Program-made: the position numbers and the translations under genes
Notes under the pieces: generated by a model
The model's database searches: none
Seen by the model: the letters and a program-made list of their open reading frames with translations, nothing else
Told to the model about the DNA's origin: nothing
In this document: piece by piece, positions 8,911-20,200 of the stretch
Layout: each line of letters opens with the position of its first letter
How positions within the stretch are numbered: position 1 is the first letter of the stretch
Assembly (NCBI GenBank): GCA_001784475.1
Contig: MFRE01000004.1
Location: 1-47,297 of the forward strand
Origin: Candidatus Magasanikbacteria bacterium RIFOXYD2_FULL_41_14
GTDB taxonomy: Bacteria > Patescibacteriota > Patescibacteriia > Magasanikbacterales > GWA2-37-8
Direction: 5' to 3'
DNA length: 47,297 nt

Positions 8911-11900
8911 TTAAGCCGCCATCTGGCCGTCATCATTTTTACCAGGGCTTCTGTTCGCTTGTGAATTATAAGCGCGTTGAATTGCAACGCGATTAAGCGC
9001 CCCTTGCTCTTTTCGGTTAATACCACTGCGATACCTCTCAATAAATTCCAGCATATCTGCCGTGGTTTTAATTTCCCGTGAACCATTGCTGAGAATAGCC
9101 TCTCCTTCGGGCAACATTAAATTGAAGTGACCAGCGGTAGCCTCATCAAAATCCATATTGGACCGCATACCCAAGGCGGCCGCGAGCGCGATAGGCGCGT
9201 TATCCATTGTAACCGCAAAGTTGTCGGCCAATTGTCGCAAAGCCGCCTCCTGCCTTTTTTCCAAAGTATCCAAATGCCCAAAGGTGCTGGTTTGCATGGC
9301 CGAAGTAACGCCACCGATTATCATTCGCCCTGTTTTGGGGTCAATAACAGCTTTTTCACCGGCCGCTAAACCGGCTAAATGGTCAATATTACGGCCGTCC
9401 TGACGGTTAAAATTGTGTTCGGTGGTAACGTTCTGATAGGTTTCACGCAAGGCCTTGGCATTGCGCATATCAATGGCGATGGTTTGACTATCTTCGTTCA
9501 TCTGCCCGTTGCTATGGGTTTTAAGACGGCGCATACGCTCTTCCGAGCCGAGTTTGCGCCAATCGCCTAAAATAAAATTCATGGCGTCGTCAGCGTCTTG
9601 GCCGCGGAACATTTTTTCCTTCATGTCAAAATAAGTATGGCCACCATCATCCAAGTGCGCTACATTCAAAGCCATTTTTTTGGCATCAGCCAAGAATTGA
9701 TATGATTCGGCATGACTATTAATTTTGTCTTGATATGTTTTCCAACCAGCTTCCGCGTTAACACCTTTGCCAAGTTTAAAATTGTTAGTAAACGCGCGCA
9801 ATTGATTTTGCAAACGCATACCCTCAAATCCTAAATCTTTGGCAATATCGCCAAAGCCCTTACTAGAATCAGACACTTTTTCTACCAATGATTTAAAGGC
9901 ATCGCCATACCCTTTGCCAGTATCCTTCATGTGCTTCAATACTGCGTTTTCCGACATCATTAAATCCGCATCTCCGCCCAAGGCAATTAAGCGGTGTAAG
10001 TCGTTAGTACGTTTATTACTGGATTGATTGACAAAATTATTAAGATCAGGATCATTGCCATCAATACCGCCCCATTGTAATCTGTCCTCAAACAATTTTT
10101 TTAATAATTCACCTTGACCACGCGCTTCGCCAGTAAGTTCTCCGCGATTGGACGCCTTAATACGATTGACAATTTCCGCAAGCATATCATCACTCCAAGC
10201 TTCTTTAGTCAAAAAAGTGATACCCGCCATCATCATGGCTTCTTGGTCGCGCGCTAACTCACCACCGCTTTCTTTAATCGCTTGGGCGTGGGCAAAATTA
10301 TCAACCGCCATCGTAACCGCTTGTTCGCGCTCTACACCAGTATATTCCTGCATCTTTTTGTTAATAAGCGATTTCATGGCGGTAGATTGGGTATGATTGC
10401 CATAACGTTCCATGGAATATTGGTCATCGGCCTCATCCAACATTTCTTGCTTGGCAATACCAGTGTGTTCGGCAAAATATCCGGCCTTAACATTGGCCAA
10501 GGCAGTTTTGGCGCCAATGGATTTTTTGTTTAAAATCTTATTTTCCTCATCTATTTTGCGCAAAATTGCCGACAAGACATCATGATCCGGACTCTCTTTG
10601 GCTCTCTCTCGCGCCGCCGCCAATTCCAAACTATGTTTTTTCTGTGCCGCTTCATGTTGCGTTTTCAAATCTTTTAACCCTTCAGAATATATGCCTTGAA
10701 GCATTTCTTCCTTCACCATATCAACAGCTTTTTGTGCGCCTTCGGCTACCACCACTGATTTTTGAGTTGCCTCAAACAAAGCCCGAATAGCCGGAATCTT
10801 GAGCGCTTCTTCTTTGGATCCACCCTTGGCCGCTTCCAAGCGTTTTTGAGCTGCTTCATCAAGTAGTTCTGCCCTGGTAGCCCTTGCGCCCGCCCCCACT
10901 AACCCTGGAATAACCTTTTCAGTAGTAAATTCATTCGCCAACCGTCCTGCTTCCTCATCAATTGCACTACCCATTTCCTTTATGCTAGTCTGGGGAGCTT
11001 GACCACTGGCCTGCAAATATCTTCTCCACAATTCCGGCTTCTTTTTATCTGCCCCCCAATCAGGATGCTCAGCATCAACGGCACGGTGAAGATCTTCCCA
11101 CATCTTTACATCTGCTCCCGCCAAACCAGGATTAACTCCATAACCAACATCGTGTTTCACCATTTCACTCGCGACCATCGCGTCCAATCTCTTTTTAAGC
11201 AAATCTCCCCCGATCAATTCAGGATGAACTTTAAAATGCTCAATTAAAAATTCTTTACCAAGCCGTCTGTTAACTTCATCTTTAAACATACCGTCCGCTA
11301 TTGCCGATACTTCCTCAGACGACTTTCCCGGATTATTACCCTTTGCTTCTTTCAAAAATTGTTTCCTCAAACCCTTTTCCTCTAACTCTTTTTCCAATGT
11401 TTTGCGTTTCTCCTCGGCCACGGGATTTTCTGCGATATAAGCTTCCATGATCTGACGACGGCGGTCGGCTACTTTGAATTCTGGGGATGCTTCTTGGGTC
11501 TTTTTCGCTTCTGCTATTATTTTTTGATTTTGTTTTTTTTCAATCTTCAAAGATTTTAGCTCGGGATCTTGGGCCATCTTCTTTTCAATTTCGTCATTTA
11601 ACCGTTTTTTTCCCACAGTAAAATTAGAGTTTACCGTTAATCTTTCCTGCTCCAACCGCTCTACTGTTTGCTTAGCAGTTGAGAGCTCCTCAGGCATTTT
11701 AGCTTCAAAAGCTTCAATTTCAACATTTTTTGTTTGGATGTCTTCAAGCAAACCAGTGTGTGCCTTTGTTCCGGTTTGTGTTTTCTTTAATTTTTGCAGA
11801 AGTTCTTCCTTCTCTTTTTCCAGCTTAGTTTTCCCAAGATACCAATCTCCTCCTTTTGTTCGCAAATTATCATCCGGTTCACTGCTTTCTGCAACATATC

Positions 11901-13842
11901 TATTTGAAATTTTGGTAAATTCTTCTCCGGCTTCCGTCCATTGCGTTGCTAGTTGACCGTCCAAAATTTTATATTGTTCTCCAAATTCATCCCCAGCCTT
12001 TCGCTCTGGCCCGACCAACTCCTGCTCTCGGTCTTGCTGTCTTTGGTCATTATTTTCAATTGACACTCGCAAAGTGTGCACCTCTGCGGATTCAGTATTC
12101 TTTTTCGCAGTTTCTAAAGCTTGGGCGCTAGCCGCAAAAGCCGCCATATCGCGCTCACGATCAGTGGCTTGAATTCCGGTAATTAGCCCGCTAACATTAT
12201 GCGCAGCAGCATCGGCTTCTGTCTTGTAACCAGCCGCCTCTTGCCCCCAAGTTTTACCTGTGCCTTTGCCATCTTTTATGCGCTCAGTATTCAAGTGTTT
12301 TAATTTAGCTTCATCCACCCCAGCCCGATCACGCACTTTGCTACGCTCTTCTGTCGCTTCTAACTGACCTTCAATTTGACGTTTTAAATCACCCTTCCAA
12401 CCAGAACTTTGCTCTCTGGCTAATAATTTGTCTGACTTCTCTGATGCATCTTTTAAAGTACGCGCGCCTTTAGCGCGACGCGCCGACCAATTGACCACAG
12501 TACCAATACCTGGCACTTTACTCAATGTTTTATTCTTAAATATATTAACACCAGATCTGGCCATTGAACCATAATCAGTCAAGGCATCAATACCCTTTTG
12601 TTTGCCCCAATGCCCGGTCTTACTCGCGCCACCTTTTAGGGTGTTATAAGCCCACATACCCAAGCCCACACCGGCCGCGGTGGCAGCCACTTTTTTACCA
12701 AAATCCCTCACACCGCCCATCATATTGCCACCTTCCACGGAAAATTGCTGACTTAATTTCGCACCGGCGATAAGCATGCCGATGGCAATGGCAAAATTAG
12801 CCATTTTACCCCAACCCATTAAATCAGAAATACCAGAAGTGGCCGCTCCACTAACAGAACTGGCATCAGTTTGACTTAAATTACCAGCCGGAACACTTGC
12901 ATTAGTTATTTCTTCGTCAATATTACCATTACCCAAAGTGATAAACGACAACCAAACAAAAAATAACAAAATCGGACCGGCTACCACATGATTACCAAAT
13001 TCTTTCCACCATTGCGAAGAATAACTCTCGGTTTTCGGAATTACTTTCATCACGAAAGCCAGGGGCGAAAGCACAATCAAAACCCAAAGCACAATCACGC
13101 GGAATAAAAGCATCACCATGATAGACAACATGGTCATCATAAGCATACCGGTAAAAGCCACGGCCGCGACTGCCGAAATCATTACATCCAAGGTGTTAAG
13201 ATTCTCTGGCGATAAATCTGGCGTAAAACTATATAAATTATCCAAAGAAAAAGCATTAATAAGATTGCCGCCGGCAGTAGCGGCAATGCCATTAACAAAA
13301 GTAATCATCACTACTTGAGCGACATCAATGATAAGACCGCAAATTACCCGACTAAAGTTTACTAAAATCGCGGCTAAAACAAACTTGACCATTAATTTTT
13401 TCCACTCGTATTGCTCCAACCCCAAAATGGTACCGAAAGCAATTATCAACAAAAATATCACAAACAACATATTCACGAGGTCGCGCATCATTACCCAACC
13501 GATCGTGACAGTCGTGGAGTCAATAAAGCCGTTATAGCCGGCGAGTTGAATTATAAAAGTGAGAAGGAACAAGGATAAACTCAAAAACAAGCGTGAAATC
13601 ATAAAAGTCCCGCGCGCCAACCAATTGGTGACAAAATTCACATCAGGCAGACCGCCGCCGGTTGCTGCCGTAGCCGGAGCAGCCACTTTGTCAACAGCTT
13701 GAGCATTCGGAGCCGGAACAAAAACAAAAACCATCATCAAAACGACAGATGCCAATAATACAAAACTAACCACTCGTAATCTACGATTAGTTTTGAATAA
13801 TTCCCGACCGGCTTTTAGCCAACGTTTTACACGCTTCATCAT
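8911..13842 (-). CDS. VirB6/TrbL-like polytopic protein with a giant coiled-coil C-terminal region
   Basis: 1643 residues. A signal-like hydrophobic segment (about 24-42, with AQA at 47-49) is followed by about six TM segments between 75 and 300 and one more near 346-362. The segment FRVIVLWVLIVLSPLAFVMK (247-266) and the preceding helices match the VirB6/TrbL pattern, the polytopic channel subunit of type IV secretion. From about 420 to the end, some 1220 residues are highly charged and Glu/Lys/Ala/Gln-rich (for example 640-830), predicted coiled coil, finishing with a mixed helical domain. VirB6 proteins normally have about 300 residues; extended versions with large soluble tails are known in Rickettsiales, but this tail has no recognised domain. 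Start: ATG-ATG at 13842/13839, behind its own promoter at 13866-13894. Confidence 0.82.
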   Translation of the reverse strand: MMKRVKRWLKAGRELFKTNRRLRVVSFVLLASVVLMMVFVFVPAPNAQAVDKVAAPATAATGGGLPDVNFVTNWLARGTFMISRLFLSLSLFLLTFIIQLAGYNGFIDSTTVTIGWVMMRDLVNMLFVIFLLIIAFGTILGLEQYEWKKLMVKFVLAAILVNFSRVICGLIIDVAQVVMITFVNGIAATAGGNLINAFSLDNLYSFTPDLSPENLNTLDVMISAVAAVAFTGMLMMTMLSIMVMLLFRVIVLWVLIVLSPLAFVMKVIPKTESYSSQWWKEFGNHVVAGPILLFFVWLSFITLGNGNIDEEITNASVPAGNLSQTDASSVSGAATSGISDLMGWGKMANFAIAIGMLIAGAKLSQQFSVEGGNMMGGVRDFGKKVAATAAGVGLGMWAYNTLKGGASKTGHWGKQKGIDALTDYGSMARSGVNIFKNKTLSKVPGIGTVVNWSARRAKGARTLKDASEKSDKLLAREQSSGWKGDLKRQIEGQLEATEERSKVRDRAGVDEAKLKHLNTERIKDGKGTGKTWGQEAAGYKTEADAAAHNVSGLITGIQATDRERDMAAFAASAQALETAKKNTESAEVHTLRVSIENNDQRQQDREQELVGPERKAGDEFGEQYKILDGQLATQWTEAGEEFTKISNRYVAESSEPDDNLRTKGGDWYLGKTKLEKEKEELLQKLKKTQTGTKAHTGLLEDIQTKNVEIEAFEAKMPEELSTAKQTVERLEQERLTVNSNFTVGKKRLNDEIEKKMAQDPELKSLKIEKKQNQKIIAEAKKTQEASPEFKVADRRRQIMEAYIAENPVAEEKRKTLEKELEEKGLRKQFLKEAKGNNPGKSSEEVSAIADGMFKDEVNRRLGKEFLIEHFKVHPELIGGDLLKKRLDAMVASEMVKHDVGYGVNPGLAGADVKMWEDLHRAVDAEHPDWGADKKKPELWRRYLQASGQAPQTSIKEMGSAIDEEAGRLANEFTTEKVIPGLVGAGARATRAELLDEAAQKRLEAAKGGSKEEALKIPAIRALFEATQKSVVVAEGAQKAVDMVKEEMLQGIYSEGLKDLKTQHEAAQKKHSLELAAARERAKESPDHDVLSAILRKIDEENKILNKKSIGAKTALANVKAGYFAEHTGIAKQEMLDEADDQYSMERYGNHTQSTAMKSLINKKMQEYTGVEREQAVTMAVDNFAHAQAIKESGGELARDQEAMMMAGITFLTKEAWSDDMLAEIVNRIKASNRGELTGEARGQGELLKKLFEDRLQWGGIDGNDPDLNNFVNQSSNKRTNDLHRLIALGGDADLMMSENAVLKHMKDTGKGYGDAFKSLVEKVSDSSKGFGDIAKDLGFEGMRLQNQLRAFTNNFKLGKGVNAEAGWKTYQDKINSHAESYQFLADAKKMALNVAHLDDGGHTYFDMKEKMFRGQDADDAMNFILGDWRKLGSEERMRRLKTHSNGQMNEDSQTIAIDMRNAKALRETYQNVTTEHNFNRQDGRNIDHLAGLAAGEKAVIDPKTGRMIIGGVTSAMQTSTFGHLDTLEKRQEAALRQLADNFAVTMDNAPIALAAALGMRSNMDFDEATAGHFNLMLPEGEAILSNGSREIKTTADMLEFIERYRSGINRKEQGALNRVAIQRAYNSQANRSPGKNDDGQMAA

Positions 13843-13865
13843 GGGAACAAATTTTAGATAAATTT

Positions 13866-13894
13866 ATTATACCACAAATCAGAATTATCAACAA
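13866..13894 (-). promoter_or_regulatory. promoter for the VirB6-like/PrgI/VirB4-like unit
   Basis: On minus: TTGTTG (13894-13889), a 17-nt spacer, and TATAAT (13871-13866) preceded by TGG (extended -10). Initiation is predicted near 13859, giving a leader of under 20 nt before the ATG at 13842. It separates this unit from the giant gene, which ends in its own terminator. Confidence 0.6.
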
Positions 13895-13966
13895 CTGGAA
13901 AATGGGAGAAAAAAGTAATTATCCACAGCAACACGGTAAATCGCAGTTTACCAGACAGTGGTTTAC

Positions 13967-14047
13967 TGTCATCCCCGATTTAATCGAAGATCCAGGGGCA
14001 ATAAATTTAAGCCAAGTTTCTGGATTCCCGCTTTAGCGGGAATGACA
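13967..14047. repeat. PE1 paired palindromic repeat (intergenic)
   Basis: Left half begins TGTCATCCCCGATTTAATCG with a degenerate GATCCAG end; right half is GGATTCCCGC-TTTA-GCGGGAATGACA. It is the typical two-palindrome form of PE1. It lies in the 383-bp gap 13843-14225, which otherwise holds the promoter at 13866, small palindromes at 13936-13953 and 13954-13970, and the terminator region at 14085. Confidence 0.8.
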
Positions 14048-14084
14048 GTTTGAGCCATTTGGCGACAGGGCCAGTTTGACGACC

Positions 14085-14173
14085 AAAAATACCACTGCGC
14101 GCAACAAATAGACCACTAACAAACAAAAAATCCGCCCTGATGATGATTAGTGCGGATTTTTCAGTGGTATTTT
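14085..14173 (-). terminator. nested hairpin terminator downstream of the giant Cys-rich gene
   Basis: Inner hairpin: AAAAATCCGC (14161-14152 on minus) pairs with GCGGATTTTT (14135-14126), giving a stem followed by a T tract, a rho-independent terminator. An outer 12-bp arm AAAATACCACTG (14173-14162) pairs with CAGTGGTATTTT (14097-14086) and also ends in T residues. The two right-hand arms are directly adjacent, so both hairpins can stack or compete. Confidence 0.75.
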
Positions 14174-14225
14174 ATAATACTCACTAGGGGCGACCAGACG
14201 GAGGTGGCGGAAAATTACCTGGCAA

Positions 14226-17200
14226 TTACACCCGAGGTGGCACTAAAACCGTGCCGGCGAATTCCGTCCAAGCGCCAGTGTTTAATCCCAGACATTCGGT
14301 ATCGCCATAGCAACCCGTGCCACCAGGACTTCCTGCGACACCACAAGTACCATTACACCAACCCCAATTATCACGCACCCGTACGCGCGGAGTAAATTCA
14401 CAGCAACCACCATAAAGGGCGGCCAAAGTCAGATCAGAACAGTCCGCACCCGATTTCCAATTGGCGCTAGTTTTGCTACATTCATAAACTGTGTCAAAGC
14501 GATAATAATTATCATCACAAGTGCGGTCTAAAATACGACCAAAAGAAAGCGGGCCGGATGAATCGGTTGGTGAATCTTTTTCCAACACGCACTGGGGCAG
14601 ATCCTTACAGTCATCGCGAGAACTGCAAATACGATCGGGAAATCCAGTCAGATTTAAATTGCGACAATAATTAAAATTAACACTAGTATCACAACGACCA
14701 TCCTGATGTCCATACCGATTACGGAAGAAAGATGGATCGCCGGATTCATATTTATTTTTACCATCACCCCAGTCAACCCAGATAGATCGGATGGGCATTT
14801 GTTCTTCGTGGGCATGCGCGTAAAATTTCATTACTGCTTTGCCGGGTGAAGTTTTGATAACTACCGAACCAGAGGTTTGGTCGTTAATAGTCAAACCATT
14901 ATCACCTTCCAAACATTTACCATCTGCGTTACAAGTCCCAACGGATTTTACTTGAGGAGCATTGGCAGTCAGAGATAATAATTCAGTATGATCATAAGGT
15001 GCAGTAGTACTCTTAATATACCCCTGATAACTACCAATATCAGACGCGCTGATAGATGATTTATTGTAAGAATAAGTCGCTAACGGCTTAGCAAATAGTT
15101 GTTTTAAATTCCCTTCACCGCCAAATACAAAGGCGGTACTCTTTGCTATCGGAGCTAGTGGCTTCTCGTCTTGCAAGGTAACAACGCAATTTTCATCACT
15201 CTTGTCAAAACCGGGGAAACAACGGATATTCTCGCCAACAGTAACGCGCGGATCAATATATAGTGGCAATTTTCTTAAATAACTCGGACTTAATTCATGG
15301 CCAGCATAAGGATTGCTAGCCAAAGTGATATTTAAACTGCCAAACGGAGCATAGGGAGTATTATAGGTCAAACGCGGAGTAACAGCCGGAGTAATAGTCG
15401 GAGCAAAAATTCCTTGCCACAAACGATTTGTCCAAGGTGAAGATTGCGCCGAGAAATCAAAACGAGTATCCGCGATAATGCTACACTGGTTGCGCAAAAT
15501 AAATGTTACTAAATAAGAAACTTCACCGTCTAAATTGGATTGATCACAATAATACATCCAAAAACCCAAAAACTTGTGAGTATTGGCGTCAAAATGCATT
15601 ACCACGCCGTGCCAATTGCCGTCTCCCGCCCGCAAATTGCCCTGTGTGCTACCGCCACCCGGGCAAACGTCATCATAAACTGTATGATCTACGTAAGGGT
15701 TGCCAGCAAATTTGCCAGCAGAGAAAAATGCCAAGCTATCATCCGGAACCGGTTCTAATTTGTCACCTGGAATGAGCGTGGGGCTCCCAAAAAGATAAGT
15801 GTAAGTAGATTTCTTAACATCAAGACGACCAAATAAATTACCTTTGATAACACTTTCAAATTCTGAATCATCTTTATCGCCATCCGGCCCAGTATTTGTA
15901 AATGGATCCACTCTGTCCACCCATCCTTTATAATCAATTTGCCCATCTTTATCAATATAACCTTCTTTGACAGTATCTCCATTAAAATCATTGGATTTGG
16001 AAGCATAGAAAAAAGCCGGAAAATTTTCTTTGCCCATAAAGTTACCGGCCACATAAATACCACCGACATTACTATGTTTGTAAAATGGCTTTTTCTCATC
16101 TGGATCATCCGGTATGTCATATACCATATATGGCTTATCGCCATTATAAACATTAGGATAAATATAAATTGAGGTTTGCTGGTCTTCATCATCGTGCTTA
16201 TCAACTTGGAACTTAACCAATTCAATATCTGATTGATAAATAGCCGTTGGATCACTGCCATTTTGAGTATAGGGATAAAAAACACGCGCGTTTTGCCCCT
16301 GGTCAGGAACCAAGAATCCAAACAAAGCCGAAGCCAAACCTATCAATGGGGCAAGTGGGGAAAGTAAAAGAGATGCACCGGCAATTATAATAGCGGTGGC
16401 GACTTTCTCTTTGTCTTGATGATCAACCGCTGAAAAAGACAAAATATTGTAATAATCTTCGGTCTGTCCACCCAGCTTTATGGGATTAATAGCGTTTCTG
16501 GCAGCATCACTACTATCGGGATCTTGATAATCGTCAATAAATTCACCGGCCTTTACCCAAATATAGCGACTTACAGTTGACGGCAAATGAGTGGCATCCA
16601 AACAATAATATTGCCCTAATAAATCAGTACTGCTATGTGACTCAAAACCCAAGGCAGTTAATTGCTGAGTGGGTATATAGCCGGCTTCCAAATGTTGGCT
16701 GTCGCGGTCGGCAAATCCAGCCGGATTGGTAATTGGCAACCAACTCAAACAAGAAAACTGATCACGCGCTCCTGGCAGAGGCCGAGAATAATCCGGTTCT
16801 AAACAGTACCCGTGCCAGCCCAAAATTTTTAATTCCTGTTTTTTGAAAATGCAAGTACCGCTTGGACAATCATCAGCAGAACTACAGGCCGCGCCGTTAT
16901 TATCTCCAGCCTGACATATTCCTTCCGGCACCACGCCCATTTCGGAATTTACCACTGCTCCATATTTATTGGGAAGAAAATAATTAAAATATTTATTAAG
17001 TAAGCCATCATCACCATAACTTACTTGCGTATAATCACATTCACAAGCCGTTGTCGCCGCTCCGATCGCGAAATCACCGGCTTCATCGCAAAAATTAGCA
17101 TTAGAAAGCGCGTGTTTAACATCCACGGTTGATATGTAAGGCGCGTCTTTGTATTGATAATCGCGACAAGATGGTTTTAAAGTAGTCGGTTGCCCATTGG

Positions 17201-20200
17201 ACACAACTGTCGGCGGATTAAAATTAGTATCACCACGGCCGGTTTGCACGCAATATCCTCCCTTGCACACTGCTCTACCGTTGCCGCAAGATTTATCATT
17301 TTGGTTGGGATTACATTCAAATCCGGTTGTATCTTTGCACACCGTCGTAATGTTACTGCCACATTTAATCATCTTTACTAAACGCCAGTCAGGATTGGCA
17401 CCACTGCCAATATTCAGTTGAGATAATTCGTCCGGTTGATACATACCATTAAAAGTATAACCGGAAAAATCCATATCACCCCACTTAGTATCACGAGTTT
17501 GGTACAGCCCCGGTAACATTATTTTTCCATAATACGGATTAATGGAAGCATCCACAAAATTAGCGCAACTACTAATACTATCCGCGCCACCGCGAGTAGG
17601 CGCTTGATTACAACGGCCAACGGCATCACAAATTTGCGCGCTGCCATCATCGTTTGGATGTGACGATTGGCAAGCCAACCACTCACCGCACTGGCGGTCT
17701 TGACTCACTTGCAAAATTACATTCGCGTCATTAGTGGCTGGATTATTTATTGGTTCAACAAAATCAGAATCCTGATTATCACTTAATAAGTAAGTGGCTT
17801 TGGTGTCATAAAGTTTGGATGGATTACCGCTTTCTTCAAACAAAGCACAGCCCTCTTTGCGACTTACCCGTCCGGCGCAAGTGCCGACACTCACGGTGTC
17901 TTTGATTAAATAATTGGCGACATTATCACTCTTGTCGGTAAAAGCGGTACAACCCGACTGCTCGGCCGTACAAGCACCCACAAAATTATTATATTTTCCA
18001 GTATCACCATATGACCACAAGCCAAAAGTATTACCCGGCTGGACATAATCTGGGTAGCACGGTTGCAAACCAATACCAACACACGTGTTGCCAGCCGCGC
18101 AATCATTTTCACCTTGGCGACAATATGTGACCGGGCCTCCACCAGAACATGTACCAATATTATCACCCCAAAACCAACCACTTGATTCCACGCCATTTAC
18201 TACTTTACCAGTTTGGTATTGGCAAACTTTCTGACCGGAGGCAACTGGGTCTTTAAAATAATAGCTGGAAGCGCCACTGGTGTAGGCGTTACAACCCACT
18301 GCTTGCGCCGTACAAAGCGCTTTATCATAAGTGGCCGGATCGTTTTTTATAAGAACATCATCAAAAGTAGTCGCGCCCGCTATGGGCGCGCGCTGTAAGC
18401 CGGCATAAGTACAGCCCAAATCAGCCGACTGGCAGGAGGCCGACTGGTTGGCTACCAAAAATATCGGCGTAGTCGCGTCACCCGGCACATAGTATGAAGA
18501 ATCCACAAAACTGGCATAAACATCTCCCCCGCCCGGACCGGAAAAAGCGGTACTGCCGGTTTCAATTTCCGCTTTCGTGTGGCCAAAAATATTTTTTACA
18601 TAGCAATAGGTTTCACCCACCGGCACGGTACAACTATAAATATCCGGGGTGGTTCTGGGGTTAAGATCGTCAGCAAGTGTCCTTACCAATGTTTGCCCGG
18701 AATTCATTTCCAAGGCGGTCCTACCAGACACCCCTCTGCGATCAAGTTTTATCTGATACGCCCGCGGCGCTCTTTCAGCAACAGTCTTATTACTGCTATC
18801 AATCGCGCCACCCAAGGTGTTGTAGGTGCTATAAAGGCCGGTACAGCCAACCGCGCCTTCGCGACACAAGTAACTAAAATTATGAAGATTAACACGCGCG
18901 CTGGCATTATTGCTCACGCCATACGCGCGACAACCCAAGGCCTCGCCCGGCAAATTATCGGTTGGGGAAGAATCGCAAACAGTCGGGATATTAACACTCT
19001 TCTTAACTAGATAAATATCATTATTTTTTATGATCTGCAAATTATCCAAATAAATTGTCTTAGCGCCACTGCCGGCGATATTCAAACTATATGAACTGCC
19101 ATCACCTTGGATATTAGAAACATTAAACCGATACAATTGCCAGGTCTCACCCACAGAAAATTCTCCCACAAAATTGCTAGTATCAGAACCAACAACCAAA
19201 TCCACATCTAAATTATGACTAATATTTCCCTTAGCCCAAAAACTAATCGTGTAGCCAGCGCCCAATTCATAATCATGAACATCAGACGAGGAATTGGACA
19301 ACGCCAAACTCACTCCACTATTTTCAGGACCAGAATTAACATAACTTAAAGAATGTTCTTGCGGAATAACTGATTCAAACGATTGCGACATCGTGCCACC
19401 CCCGACAGCCGTAAAATCAGCTGTGGCCGAAGTCGGCTCAGCCTCTTCAAAGTCGCGTTTCACGAGCGGTTTAATGTTGTTGCCGGTGTTGCCTTTATAG
19501 GCCCGGCAGGTTTCTTGCGCCACCCCGCAAACTTTACTTTTTATATCGTTGGCGCCTGAAATCGCGCCCGCTGGTAATCCGTTATAATAGCAAAAACCAT
19601 TGCGGTATTCACCATTTTGGAAACATATTGGATCAGTTCCTAAATCACCCCCACCGGTTTCGGCCGCAAATTCTGTAGAGTTCAACCGATAAGGCGTACA
19701 TTTATCAGAAACGGGAATTACTTGAGCCAACAGGCGATAGTACACATTACCATTATCATCATTAAACTGACGGCAATCAGTCGCTAAATGAAGATCATAA
19801 GCGGTTTTATTGCAAACGGATAATGCCAAAGTTAAATCAGGATCGGTTTTGTAAAAATATTTAGGCCCACCAGCATTTCCATCTGGGTCAGATGTACCAA
19901 TGGTATCTTGCTCTAAGGTATAAGATTTAAGCTGATAACCGCCGCTCGCTGTACTTTCATAGGTATAAAAATTCTTTTGCAAATCAGGATTGGCCGGATC
20001 GGGTTTAACACAAGAACGCAGTAGTGAAAAATATTCCACTTGCTCTCCCCCACCCGCCGAAACTTCATTCATATTTGTAAAACCGGAACAACCGTCATCT
20101 GCCACCGTACAACTCTGCGCCAATTTGGGGATAACATAGGCCACATTGGTGCCATTGGAATAATTACTTGGCATTTCACGATAAGAATCATAGCCAACAC

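Noticed and set aside
15755-16321. Separate minus-strand gene inside the giant protein gene
   Set aside because: Open frame in another phase of the same region with Met/Ile-rich composition typical of a shadow; no start context.
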